Shown here one piece after another: positions 1 to 9,250 of a DNA stretch of 45,275 nt. Under the pieces are notes generated by a model. It had not been told where the DNA came from and did no database searches. It worked only from the letters and a program-made list of their open reading frames with translations. Positions within the stretch are counted from its first letter, which is position 1. Each line of letters opens with the position of its first letter. The position numbers and the translations under genes were made by a program. The DNA lies in NCBI GenBank assembly GCA_030064955.1, contig JASJDW010000004.1:1-45275 (forward strand). The letters are read 5' to 3'. Source of the stretch: Crocosphaera sp. (lineage in GTDB: Bacteria > Cyanobacteriota > Cyanobacteriia > Cyanobacteriales > Microcystaceae).

Positions 1-1119
1 TTGGGTGTGGATATCATTGAAGAATCAGGTGAATTTTGTCGTCTTCCTCAGTTGGGTTTTGTTCTTAAGAATAGAACCTTGCGATCGCGTCGTTATTTAT
101 TAGCAATGGGTTCTATATCTAGCATTCCTGAAATTGAAGGATTAGCAGAAGTTAATTATATTACCCCTGAAACCGTAAATATAGATAACCTTCCTGATCA
201 ATTAGTGATTTTATCACAAACATCTCTAGGAATTGAACTAGCACAACAATTAAACTATTTGGGTAAAAAAATTACTCTAATTGTTGAAGATTATAATATT
301 TTACCCCAAGAAGATAAGGAGGTTGTGCAATTAATTCAAACGATATTAGAAGCAGAAGGGATAAAGATATTAATCAATTGTCCTATTACTCAAGTAAGAA
401 AAATAGAAGATAAAAAATGGATTCAAGCCGGAAATGAAGCCATAGAAACCGATGAAATTATTATTGCAAGTCAAAGAATACAAAATACAAAAGGATTAAA
501 TTTACAAGGAGTAAAAGTTGAAATAGAAGCCAACAAAATTAAGACTAATAATAAATTACAAACCACTAACCCCAATATTTATGCTTGTGGGAATGCTATA
601 GGCCAATATAATTTATCTAATATTGCTCAATATGAGGCAAGTATTGCAGTTAAAAATACTATTTTTTATTCCATTTTTAAAACTAATTACGATCATCATC
701 CTCGCCGAATTTTAATTAATCCTATGTTCTCACAAGTCGGAATAACAGAAACTCAAGCAAAACAAGTTTATAAAGATGATTTAATTATTATCAAACAAAA
801 TTATAAAACTTTAGTTAAAGCAAGAATATTAGATGAAACCACTGGATTTTGTAAAATCATTACTCGTCGAAATGGTACAATTTTAGGCTGTCATATCATT
901 GGTCATAATAGTGATGAAATCATTAATTTAGTTGCTTTAGCGATTAAAAATAAAATAAAAATTCAGAAAATTTCTCAACTATTTCCTTCCTATGGAACCA
1001 TCAGCGAAATATTATTTGAACTAGCTAAACAATGGCAAACACGAAAAAATAGAGAACATAAATTATTCAATAATTGCTTAGAAACTCTATTATTTTGGCG
1101 TAGAAAATGGAGTAAGTAA
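1..1119 (+). CDS. FAD/NAD(P)-dependent pyridine nucleotide-disulfide oxidoreductase family protein, 3' part
   Basis: The visible 372 residues hold the NAD-binding middle and the C-terminal dimerisation domain of the dihydrolipoamide dehydrogenase/mercuric reductase family. The second half of the FAD site is seen as PNIYACGNAIGQ around residue 191, and the interface domain begins near PRRILINPMFSQVGIT. The family is usually about 450-500 residues and starts with a GxGxxG FAD motif and a redox CxxxxC. Both are absent here, so the gene almost certainly begins upstream of the window and the TTG at base 1 is not its start. In the C-terminal active-site segment the classical HPTxSE reads YGTISE, so the catalytic His is Tyr. 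This argues against a true lipoamide dehydrogenase. Substrate is unknown. The gene converges on the methylase gene with a hairpin-rich gap between them. Confidence 0.8.
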   Translation: MGVDIIEESGEFCRLPQLGFVLKNRTLRSRRYLLAMGSISSIPEIEGLAEVNYITPETVNIDNLPDQLVILSQTSLGIELAQQLNYLGKKITLIVEDYNILPQEDKEVVQLIQTILEAEGIKILINCPITQVRKIEDKKWIQAGNEAIETDEIIIASQRIQNTKGLNLQGVKVEIEANKIKTNNKLQTTNPNIYACGNAIGQYNLSNIAQYEASIAVKNTIFYSIFKTNYDHHPRRILINPMFSQVGITETQAKQVYKDDLIIIKQNYKTLVKARILDETTGFCKIITRRNGTILGCHIIGHNSDEIINLVALAIKNKIKIQKISQLFPSYGTISEILFELAKQWQTRKNREHKLFNNCLETLLFWRRKWSK

Positions 1120-1125
1120 GGTTTT

Positions 1126-1150
1126 GTTGGGTTGCGTCCCTTAACCCAAC
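1126..1150. repeat. GTTGGGTT...AACCCAAC inverted repeat
   Basis: An 8-bp perfect inverted repeat (1126-1133 with 1143-1150, 9-base loop) lies just after the oxidoreductase stop. It resembles short palindromic intergenic repeats that are common in cyanobacterial genomes. It may also help end the plus-strand transcript, but no T-run follows. Confidence 0.55.
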
Positions 1151-1165
1151 CTACATCTAAACCTT

Positions 1166-1190
1166 GTAGGGTGGGCATTGCCCACCTTAC
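1166..1190. terminator. Hairpin between convergent genes (candidate bidirectional terminator)
   Basis: Twelve-base arms (1166-1177 and 1179-1190) pair with one mismatch around a single central base; the core is GTGGGCA/TGCCCAC. The right arm overlaps the minus-strand methylase stop codon (1187-1189). Lying between two convergent genes, it could stop transcription from both sides. Without a clear T-run it may instead be a repeat-family palindrome. Confidence 0.45.
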
Positions 1191-4100
1191 AATAGGATCA
1201 TAATCTTTCGATACGCTTCTAAAGCATCTTCTTTAATTTTATCATCAACAATGGGAAAGGTGCTTAAAATATGGCTAAATTCGGCTTCTGTTAACCCGTA
1301 TAGGTGGGCGATCATTCCGTCCAATTCTGCGCGTAATTTTGCCCTTTCTGTTTCCCTGGTGACTCCATTTTTATGACTCCCTAACCCAACTTCTTTAGCT
1401 AATTCGTCATATTCAGGGGTGGTACAAATTAGTTTAGCAGATCGTTCTACAATTTCGTTAAAATAAGCATCTTTTTCCGTTAGTCTGGGGACAGGTAATT
1501 GATATAAATAAAAAGTGTTAAGATTAGTTGTTATACGAGAACGAATGGCGTAATCAAGAACAAAACTATTTAGTAAAGAAGTAACAATTAGTAGTTCAAA
1601 ATGAGATAAGCTTAACTCATAAGACTTGCTGATATGATTTTTTAAAGGGAAATGAACAGCAATTGAATTTCCAGTGAAAGAGTATTTTGGAATAATAGTA
1701 GTAACTAAAGTTCTTTCATTAGTACTGGCTGAAATTTTACGTATAGCAAGTCTATAACATTCATAATCATTTTGTAGATCATGAGGTTTTTTCCAATCTT
1801 TGTTTTCACAGTTATTTTTAATTCTTTTCATCCGTTTTTCTAAAAAATCTTCTCTTAGTTCAGATTCTTCTATCCAATATCTAGGTTCACTATAATTATG
1901 ATTAAAATGCCAGATCATACGTCCTTCATATAAAGGAGATTTAGTAGGATTTGTTTTAAAATAGTTTGTAGAACGATTCATGTGTAGTTCTTCTCCATAA
2001 ATCTCAAGATTCCAACCTTGATTATCATTAGATAAAAAAGGAAATTTATATAGTTTTGCCATAATTTTTAAATCAGTTTGTTGTCTAAACTCCATCACTG
2101 ATAAAGAATCAGGGGATAACTGTTTAACTAAGTCAACCTCAATATTAATACTACTATCATCAGGAAACTGATTTAACTCTTCTACCTCATGACGCATAAA
2201 CTTAGCAGGAAAAGCAACGGTTTGATTATTATTTTCAAAGGTTAAAATAACAAACTTAAAGCGACTATCAACTCCCTCAAAAATTGCCTTTCTATTCTCA
2301 AAACAGAATAACCCTGTAACCTTTGTTTGAGAAAATAACATTTCTCTGAGTTGTTTACATCCCAAGTCTGTATAAATACCACTAGGAATAACAATCCCGC
2401 ATTCTCCATTTTTTGATAGTAAATTAACACATTGTTCTAAAAATAACTTATATAAATTAATATCTGTTCCCTGTTTTCTGCCATTAACAACTGATATTTG
2501 ATTAATATATTGTTCTGCACTGCGATAATATAAACTAACATGAGGATATTGACTTTGATAGTCTAACCAAGCATTGGCAACTTCAGAATCAGCTAATAAC
2601 TTTTTTTGTTGCTTCTGAAAAGTTTTAATATCCATCTTATTCTTAGTTACCAAGTCACTATATTGAGCAAAAAACTCCTTTGCTTGAGGTTTAAAAATCT
2701 CCCAAGGTGGGTTAGTAATAATAATGTCAAAACCCCCTTGATTAATAATCTCATCAAAATGATAACCCCAATGAAACGGTTTTAACGCTTCTATATCTGC
2801 AACGTTTAAAACACGCTTTTTTGGTTTCCCTTTCAACTGAACTTCATGATATTTTATCCCTAACTTTTTACTAAACTCATCTAATAATAATTGATTCAAC
2901 TTAACCATAGATTCACGGTTAACTTGTTCAATATGATCTCTCAACATTTGTAAGCGATCGCCTTGAGAGGTTCCTTGTACTTCCCCTTGTAAAAAAGCGT
3001 GTTCTTTATACTTACGAATACTCTCATTTTTTTCCTTTAAAATACCCTCATACTCCGATGCTGCAAGCTGAGATAATAAACTTCCTTGAATGACTTCTTG
3101 ACTCTTTTTACCTCCTGCCTCCTTAATACTATTAAAAGCATTCCCATCAACACCAATTAAACCAATTAAAGAATTACCTGCCATAATGTTAAAATCAACA
3201 TTAGGTAAAGGTTCTAAATCTTCCACTGTTTTCGCAGATGCAACTAAACTTAAAAAGAGACGTAATTTAGCAATTTCCGTCGCTTCTTCCATGATATCAA
3301 CGCCATATAAATTATCCGTAATAATGCGCTTTTTAATATAATATTCTAGGGAAGGATGACGATTTAAAATATCTTGTAAACGAGATTTATTTTCCTTATC
3401 TCCTTGTTGTTTAATATACTCAAAAATCTTGGTGTAAATACCAATTAAATGCTTTAAAGCTGCTACTAAAAACGCTGCACTACCACAAGCTGGATCTAAA
3501 ATGGAAAGATTCGGTAAAATATCATCTAACAGTAAATTACAGAGGTTGTTATCTAAATTATCAGTAACACAAGCATCCTGCTTTTTAAAAGAAACTAACA
3601 GGGTAGAAGCCCGTGTTAGAATAAATTTATCAATGGTACGCTGACATAAATATTCAGTAATTTCGGGACGAGTATAATACGCACCAAATTCTTTTTGGTT
3701 AATATATTTCTCAAAAATATAACCTAACACATCAGGATTAATCTCGTCATCTTTACCCGTTGGTCTATCATCTAAATGCCAAGTATAAGCAGAAAATAAA
3801 CTAAAAATTTCTCTAAACCCTTGATCAGCAATTTTAATGTTATCCTGATATTTAACTTCAATAGTATGGGGTAAAAATAAGCCACCATTTAAGTATTTAA
3901 TTTCACCAATTAATTGGTTAACCGTATCACTTCTGAATGCTTCTCGTTTACCAAAACCTTCAAAAAATAAGGTTTTTAAAAACCTTTTATAATATAAATC
4001 TTTTCCTTTTTGTTCACTTTCATCTAACTTATCTTGGAGATAATCGGTATTACCATCATCTAAAAACCCTTTCTTTTGCAGGAAATAAATAAACATCAAC

Positions 4101-4702
4101 CGATTTAAAATAACAGAAGCATACCAAGACGCATCTTTATTATTATCAATTCCTTCAATAAAACTAACTAATTGTAAATGCTTTTCTTGAAACTTACCAA
4201 AAAATTCCTTAGTAACTTTATCGATATCAAACCCTTGCTTAACCCGTTGGGTTATCTCAGATAAATTAATGGTTTCTTCTTCTTCTAAACCAACTGCTAT
4301 CTTTTCTAACTTCTGAATTAATAATTCTCCTGATTGTTTAATATTAAAGTGAGTTTCTTTGAGAATCGGACGTTTTTCCCCTTCTCGTTTTATCCATTGC
4401 CAAACTTGTTGACCTAATTTTAAGCAACCATAAATAATCAGATGTTCACGGGTATATTGGGTGACTTCTGTATCAATTTGTTGACGAATTTTTTGACAAG
4501 GTATGGGTTCATTTTCTGTCAGATAAGCATAAATAATTAAGCCACGTTTTTGTGCGATCGCCTGTAAAGAGTAAGAAGTTTCATCGATAAGAATAAGAGG
4601 AAGAGAAATATCAACAGTATCCCAAAATAATTCTTCAATAAACAAAGATTCAAAATCAAAATTTTTAAGGTATTTCTGAACTCGTTTACGGTTTAATTTC
4701 AT
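1187..4702 (-). CDS. Eco57I-type N6-adenine DNA methylase (modification subunit of a restriction-like system)
   Basis: This 1171-residue protein carries the motifs of an N6-adenine methyltransferase: motif X GAYYTRPEITEYL (about 340-352), SAM-binding DPACGSAAF (403-411) and catalytic NPPW (664-667). The segment after the catalytic motif, to about residue 1150, is the size expected for a target-recognition region. The N-terminal 330 residues show no PD-(D/E)XK signature that I can recognise. That separates it from self-contained type IIG enzymes and suggests cleavage is done by a partner. It is the last gene of a minus-strand run after the PLD-helicase and the Rpn-type gene. A 179-bp gap with an inverted repeat precedes it, so it may have its own promoter. 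Expected role: methylates host adenines to mark self DNA and supplies sequence specificity. The target sequence cannot be read from this. Confidence 0.88.
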   Translation of the reverse strand: MKLNRKRVQKYLKNFDFESLFIEELFWDTVDISLPLILIDETSYSLQAIAQKRGLIIYAYLTENEPIPCQKIRQQIDTEVTQYTREHLIIYGCLKLGQQVWQWIKREGEKRPILKETHFNIKQSGELLIQKLEKIAVGLEEEETINLSEITQRVKQGFDIDKVTKEFFGKFQEKHLQLVSFIEGIDNNKDASWYASVILNRLMFIYFLQKKGFLDDGNTDYLQDKLDESEQKGKDLYYKRFLKTLFFEGFGKREAFRSDTVNQLIGEIKYLNGGLFLPHTIEVKYQDNIKIADQGFREIFSLFSAYTWHLDDRPTGKDDEINPDVLGYIFEKYINQKEFGAYYTRPEITEYLCQRTIDKFILTRASTLLVSFKKQDACVTDNLDNNLCNLLLDDILPNLSILDPACGSAAFLVAALKHLIGIYTKIFEYIKQQGDKENKSRLQDILNRHPSLEYYIKKRIITDNLYGVDIMEEATEIAKLRLFLSLVASAKTVEDLEPLPNVDFNIMAGNSLIGLIGVDGNAFNSIKEAGGKKSQEVIQGSLLSQLAASEYEGILKEKNESIRKYKEHAFLQGEVQGTSQGDRLQMLRDHIEQVNRESMVKLNQLLLDEFSKKLGIKYHEVQLKGKPKKRVLNVADIEALKPFHWGYHFDEIINQGGFDIIITNPPWEIFKPQAKEFFAQYSDLVTKNKMDIKTFQKQQKKLLADSEVANAWLDYQSQYPHVSLYYRSAEQYINQISVVNGRKQGTDINLYKLFLEQCVNLLSKNGECGIVIPSGIYTDLGCKQLREMLFSQTKVTGLFCFENRKAIFEGVDSRFKFVILTFENNNQTVAFPAKFMRHEVEELNQFPDDSSINIEVDLVKQLSPDSLSVMEFRQQTDLKIMAKLYKFPFLSNDNQGWNLEIYGEELHMNRSTNYFKTNPTKSPLYEGRMIWHFNHNYSEPRYWIEESELREDFLEKRMKRIKNNCENKDWKKPHDLQNDYECYRLAIRKISASTNERTLVTTIIPKYSFTGNSIAVHFPLKNHISKSYELSLSHFELLIVTSLLNSFVLDYAIRSRITTNLNTFYLYQLPVPRLTEKDAYFNEIVERSAKLICTTPEYDELAKEVGLGSHKNGVTRETERAKLRAELDGMIAHLYGLTEAEFSHILSTFPIVDDKIKEDALEAYRKIMILL

Positions 4703-4778
4703 ATTCTTTTTTACTGGTTACTTTTTAAGTACATAGGTTACGTTAAGGGAAGAAACCAAACATAACCAAATCTAAAAT

Positions 4779-4840
4779 GGTGGGCTACGACGGATTATGT
4801 TATTCTATTTATAACCTAAATTATTGTCGTCTAACCCACC
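4779..4840. repeat. Intergenic inverted repeat upstream of the methylase gene
   Basis: GGTGGGCT at 4779-4786 pairs with AACCCACC at 4833-4840 (one G-T mismatch), with further pairing near GACG/CGTC inside. It resembles the GGGTGGG-type palindromes at 1166-1190 and is probably a dispersed cyanobacterial repeat. It lies between the Rpn gene stop and the methylase start. Confidence 0.45.
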
Positions 4841-4881
4841 CTACTATAATGTTTCAATAACAATTTTTTAGTATTTATTCT

Positions 4882-5715
4882 TCAACTTTTTAAGAAATTA
4901 GAGAACCATTGTTTTAAATCATCCTCAGTTTGAAAGTCTAATAAAGCTTCTCCTAAATTTTCTAATTGTTCAATAGATAACCCTTGAATTTGAGTCACTA
5001 ATTCATCAGAAATTTGACCAAAACGATGATTAAGAAGACGTATAACGAGGTTAGCTTCTCCTTCTTGTCTTCCTTTTGCCTTTCCTTGTGCTTCAATCTC
5101 TTGGTAAATAACAGATTCTTTCATGATGTCCTCCCTAAGTAAACGTTGAATGATCTCCTTACTTAATACTAAACCAGCTAAGATAGAAGTAGAAGCAGCA
5201 ACATTACTTTTTTCTCTCCTATCAGGAATCTCGTCAATTTGTTCACTAATTTGTCTGAGAATGTTTTCTCTATTTTCAGTTTGACCCAAAACCGCAAAGG
5301 GTAATAATCCCTTAGACTGTAATAAAATATCTGAAGGAACTTCCCATAAGCGAATAACCTCAAATTCATGGCGTGTTTTACTTAATTGAAAGACTGTTTG
5401 TTGAGTTAAGTTTGAACGGTTTTCCCGTAAATAAATCACCACTTGAATCATCTCTTTTTGAGGATAGAGACGATAACCTCTGATTCGGTAATCCAACATT
5501 CTAAAGGGAATGTCTTTATTGGGTTGAGTTTGGAACTCAATATGTAAAATTAACTCCTCTGATTGCAAAAAGATTAAACTATCGGCCCGAATCGGTTCTA
5601 ACGATAATTCTGATGGCTTTAATTCAGTTAAAGGAATTGGTTTCCCTAATAACCATCTTGCCATATCTTCAGGAAATTGGGCAGCAATAAATTTACAAAT
5701 GGAATCATAAGCCAT
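4882..5715 (-). CDS. Rpn-family PD-(D/E)XK nuclease-like protein with C-terminal DUF4351
   Basis: A 277-residue protein. The nuclease core reads D45 (IRADSLIF), then E60-x-Q62 (LHIEFQTQ), the D...ExQ form of the PD-(D/E)XK motif found in Rpn/YhgA-like recombination-promoting nucleases. The last 50 residues match the DUF4351 pattern (LLNHRFG...LENLGEALLDF). I chose the ATG at 5715 rather than an upstream in-frame start at 5751. A GGAGGA ribosome-binding site lies about 11 bases before it, and that site is also the last two Gly codons of the helicase gene. The two genes are therefore probably translationally coupled. Such genes are often scattered and mobile in cyanobacteria, so it may be a passenger; its position inside a helicase-methylase operon could also mean a defence role. 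Confidence 0.8.
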   Translation of the reverse strand: MAYDSICKFIAAQFPEDMARWLLGKPIPLTELKPSELSLEPIRADSLIFLQSEELILHIEFQTQPNKDIPFRMLDYRIRGYRLYPQKEMIQVVIYLRENRSNLTQQTVFQLSKTRHEFEVIRLWEVPSDILLQSKGLLPFAVLGQTENRENILRQISEQIDEIPDRREKSNVAASTSILAGLVLSKEIIQRLLREDIMKESVIYQEIEAQGKAKGRQEGEANLVIRLLNHRFGQISDELVTQIQGLSIEQLENLGEALLDFQTEDDLKQWFSNFLKS

Positions 5716-5723
5716 ACTATTTA

Positions 5724-8700
5724 TTATCCTCCAAATAAACCTAAAGAACAAATTATTTGCGCTTCTCTGTGTTCGTCTTCAGGATGAATCACACAAAGGG
5801 TATCTGTTTCCCTTAAAGCAATCACCATATTGGCTAATTGTTCATCATTAACCCCACTTCTTAACTGTCGATTTAGTTTAATAATGGCACTTTGTTTAAG
5901 AGGATATTGATAAATTTCTTCAAACGCTTTGACTAAAGTTTCCCATTCTTGTCCTTGGGCTAAAATTGGCATCTCAGTGCGTATTTTATGCAGATAATGT
6001 TTAAGACGTTCATAAGTTTTTGCTTTTGCACTTCGAGGACTCCCTAACTTTCCCCCACTGCTTTTTGACTGTTCAATGATGATATGAGTCCCTTGTTTGA
6101 CTAAATCATGATGTGAGGGATGACGTTGTTTTGCTGGTGTATCCAGGGAACATTTAGCCATGCGTAAAATTCTCATTTGAGACTGAGTAACACTGTTGCC
6201 CTGTTTATCTACCCAAGCTAACGCATCGGTTCCTTCAGCGGTTCTTAGATATACCATTACCCCTTCTGGTTCGTCCGGTGTGGGAACGTGGTGACGGGTG
6301 GAATAGATGACGTTGGGAAGGGTCTCAATTTTTTTAGCTAGGTTAGGATTAGCATCGGTGGCATTTTTCCAGATTTGTAAAGCTTCTGAGGTTAAATCGA
6401 CTTCTCCCTCTTCTTCTTCATCAATCACCCCTGATTTTTCTGTATATAAATCCACAATTACTTGATTAGTGTTCCCTTCAAAAAATGCCTCATCCGTTCC
6501 CACAACCTCTGCATTCTCTTGTAAACGGTTGATTAATCTTCCCCGTAAGTTAATTAATTTTTCTACACCATCAGCGGGAAAGAAAGAGTAACAAAAAATT
6601 GTTTCGGCTTCTTGGCCAATACGATCAACCCGTCCAGCCCGTTGAATTAAGCGGATGATAGCCCAAGGTAGATCATAGTTGATGATAATAGCACAATCTT
6701 GGAGGTTTTGACCCTCACTCAATACATCCGTCGCAATAAGGATTCTGAGTTCATCGTCCACCTGTTTTTTGTTACTGTTGGGACTGAAACGATGGGCGAT
6801 CGCCGTAGGATTATTACTACTTCCTGTTACCACGGCAATATCTGGAATTTGGGCATTTTGTAAGGCATTGTTTAAATAGTTAGCGGTATCGGCAAACTGG
6901 GTAAAAATTAAGACTTTTTCATTGGGATGATCGTGAGTCAGTAATTCAATAAGACGGGTTAATTTGTGGTCTTGGTTTGCATTCCATTGACCACAGGAAT
7001 TTAACACTGCCATTAATGATAATGAATCTGATAATAAATGAGCTTTTAATTGTTTATGAAATAAATTAGAACGTAACCATCGAAACCGTTTATGGTACTT
7101 GGTGCGATACAATTGATAAACCTCTACTGCTTTCTCTTTATATTGTTCTTGTCGTTGCGCTAAGGCATTAATTAACGTAAATTCATCTTCTTCGGTAGCG
7201 GTATCTTGTTGTGTTTCTAAATCTGTATTTAAACTATTTAAAGAATCACTATCCTCATCATTATTACGAGTGTCTAAAAATTCAGCATTTTGGGTACCAA
7301 TGGGAATAGGTTCACCGTTTTCAATGGCATGAAGATAAACATAGTTGCGAAGAATATGCCTTTCTAATGACTGAATAAAAGCTTCTCCACTACTTTCTAA
7401 CCGTTTAAATAAATTTGTGCGACAAAAGCCTAATAATCGTTTTCCAGCACGGGATAAACCATTTAATATACGCTGTTCTTCGGAGGTAAATGAAATCTTA
7501 GCAGAATCCATAATATAGTTACCTAAGCCATAACGAGGTAAAAATAAACCATTAATAACCTTAACAATGCGCTCTGAATATAAACGACAGTATGGATCAT
7601 TTTCTTCATTTCCCATCATAAACCGAGCGGTTTTAGGAATACGAGTGGGAAAATAAGATCGGGTTCCGTTGGCAAATTCTAAATATTTACGACCATTATT
7701 TCCATCCGTTTGAGCATAATTCTCTTTAATAAAGCTACGAGTTCGTCTCACCATAAAACGACTCATTAACTGTTGCCAATCGTCAGAATATTCGCTTTTT
7801 TCAAACCCTAATAGGGTTCTTACGGGAGTTTGAGGATAATTGCGCTTAAATACATCTTCACCCCCTAATTCTCGGATTTTGGCTTCGGGTTTAATACCAA
7901 TATCTTTATGTTCTGGGATAAACAATCGTAATTGAGCAGATAAGTCAAAATAGCTTTTATTATAAGGTGTTGCTGTTAACAAGATACATTTACTGTCACT
8001 TTGCTCAATATAATCCTTAATCGCTGCATAGCGTTGTCCTTCACGATTACGAAGATTATGGCTTTCATCGATTAAAACCAGCCGAAAACGGGCAGGAACA
8101 TTCGGTAAGTCTTGAATAACTCGACTAATAGACATTACCTTACCTCTCAGTCCATACATCTCTCGATACTCTTCCCACATGGGGACAAGATTTTTAGGAC
8201 AAATAATTAAGGTACTCACCCCAAAATCCTCTTCACAGATTTTAGCGATCGCCGTTCCTACCACCGTTTTACCTAACCCTACTACATCCCCCACCATTAC
8301 CCCACCGCGACGGTTAACATGGTTAGCAGCAATGCGTACGGCGGCTTCTTGGAATTCAAATAAGTTAAACTCTGGAGGAACTTGATACTGACTTAATCCA
8401 TCTCTAGCTTCTTGGGAGAGATGATAAGCCATTTTAAGATAAATATAGTAGGGAGGGGTTAAATTTTCTGTTGCCCAACTTTGGTTGATAATTTCGGCTA
8501 ATTCTTCGGAAATATCCACACAAAACCGATCTTCCCATCTCTCATTAAACCAGGTTTGTAGTTTTTGGGTTGCGTCATGCTCCAAAATATCGACATTGAG
8601 TTCTCCTTGTCCAGAGAGTCCAGAGAAAGTTAAATTACTGCTACCACAGAAAGCGATAGCCGGTAAATTAACATGATTTTGGGAGATTAAATAGAGTTTA

Positions 8701-9119
8701 GCGTGAAGGGGGTGACGGCCATAAAGTTTAACAATTAATTTCTTAGACTGAAGTTGTTTTTTGAGTTTTTGCAGTCCCTTTTCATCGTCATTGGTGGGAG
8801 TTCCCATTAATAACTGTTGACGAAACTCTTGGGCCACTTGTTTACGTAATCTTGTCACTTCTGCTGAACTAATGCGTGTATTTTTGCTTCCTAACCCTAA
8901 AATTTGATGTAGTTCATCTTTTGGTAATCGTTGCATTCCCACCAACAGACGACAACAGGAATTTTTCCCTCCTGAAAATCCCTCAATTTCATCGTGAATC
9001 AGTTTCCATCCCCTTAAATTAAAATAACCCACACAAAAATCGGCCCGAGTTGCATCGTTTAGGCTATTCTTGAGAGAATCGACAATGTTTTCATCAATAT
9101 TATCAAAAATACGGGGCAT
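5724..9119 (-). CDS. SNF2-type helicase with N-terminal PLD (HKD) nuclease domain
   Basis: An 1131-residue protein in two parts. Residues 1-180 form a phospholipase-D-like nuclease with one HxK motif (H139, K141) and the matching GSSN at 159-162. From about 250 there is a superfamily 2 ATPase: Walker A GDVVGLGKT (277-285), DESH box (351-354), motif III LLTATPYNK, and the C-terminal motifs ATDVLSEGQNLQ and QRAGRVDRIGQ. A single HKD motif implies that two chains pair to make one active site, as known for PLD-type restriction nucleases. First gene of the operon with the Rpn-type gene and the Eco57I methylase. I infer that it translocates on and cuts DNA lacking the methylase's mark. It could also be a repair helicase, but the neighbours favour defence. 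Confidence 0.88.
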   Translation of the reverse strand: MPRIFDNIDENIVDSLKNSLNDATRADFCVGYFNLRGWKLIHDEIEGFSGGKNSCCRLLVGMQRLPKDELHQILGLGSKNTRISSAEVTRLRKQVAQEFRQQLLMGTPTNDDEKGLQKLKKQLQSKKLIVKLYGRHPLHAKLYLISQNHVNLPAIAFCGSSNLTFSGLSGQGELNVDILEHDATQKLQTWFNERWEDRFCVDISEELAEIINQSWATENLTPPYYIYLKMAYHLSQEARDGLSQYQVPPEFNLFEFQEAAVRIAANHVNRRGGVMVGDVVGLGKTVVGTAIAKICEEDFGVSTLIICPKNLVPMWEEYREMYGLRGKVMSISRVIQDLPNVPARFRLVLIDESHNLRNREGQRYAAIKDYIEQSDSKCILLTATPYNKSYFDLSAQLRLFIPEHKDIGIKPEAKIRELGGEDVFKRNYPQTPVRTLLGFEKSEYSDDWQQLMSRFMVRRTRSFIKENYAQTDGNNGRKYLEFANGTRSYFPTRIPKTARFMMGNEENDPYCRLYSERIVKVINGLFLPRYGLGNYIMDSAKISFTSEEQRILNGLSRAGKRLLGFCRTNLFKRLESSGEAFIQSLERHILRNYVYLHAIENGEPIPIGTQNAEFLDTRNNDEDSDSLNSLNTDLETQQDTATEEDEFTLINALAQRQEQYKEKAVEVYQLYRTKYHKRFRWLRSNLFHKQLKAHLLSDSLSLMAVLNSCGQWNANQDHKLTRLIELLTHDHPNEKVLIFTQFADTANYLNNALQNAQIPDIAVVTGSSNNPTAIAHRFSPNSNKKQVDDELRILIATDVLSEGQNLQDCAIIINYDLPWAIIRLIQRAGRVDRIGQEAETIFCYSFFPADGVEKLINLRGRLINRLQENAEVVGTDEAFFEGNTNQVIVDLYTEKSGVIDEEEEGEVDLTSEALQIWKNATDANPNLAKKIETLPNVIYSTRHHVPTPDEPEGVMVYLRTAEGTDALAWVDKQGNSVTQSQMRILRMAKCSLDTPAKQRHPSHHDLVKQGTHIIIEQSKSSGGKLGSPRSAKAKTYERLKHYLHKIRTEMPILAQGQEWETLVKAFEEIYQYPLKQSAIIKLNRQLRSGVNDEQLANMVIALRETDTLCVIHPEDEHREAQIICSLGLFGG

Positions 9120-9250
9120 ACTTTATTGCCTATCTATATAACAGGATAAAAATAGATTAAGCGACTTAGGAATTAAAATGCTGAAGCCCTTAAGTAAGCG
9201 TTACAATTGTCCCCGTTAGGATCAGCAGGATCAAATTATCATAAAAAGCC

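Noticed and set aside
1187-9119. DISARM or BREX system
   Set aside because: No DUF1998 helicase, DrmB, PglZ, BrxL or BrxC-type gene is present; only a methylase, a PLD-helicase and an Rpn protein.
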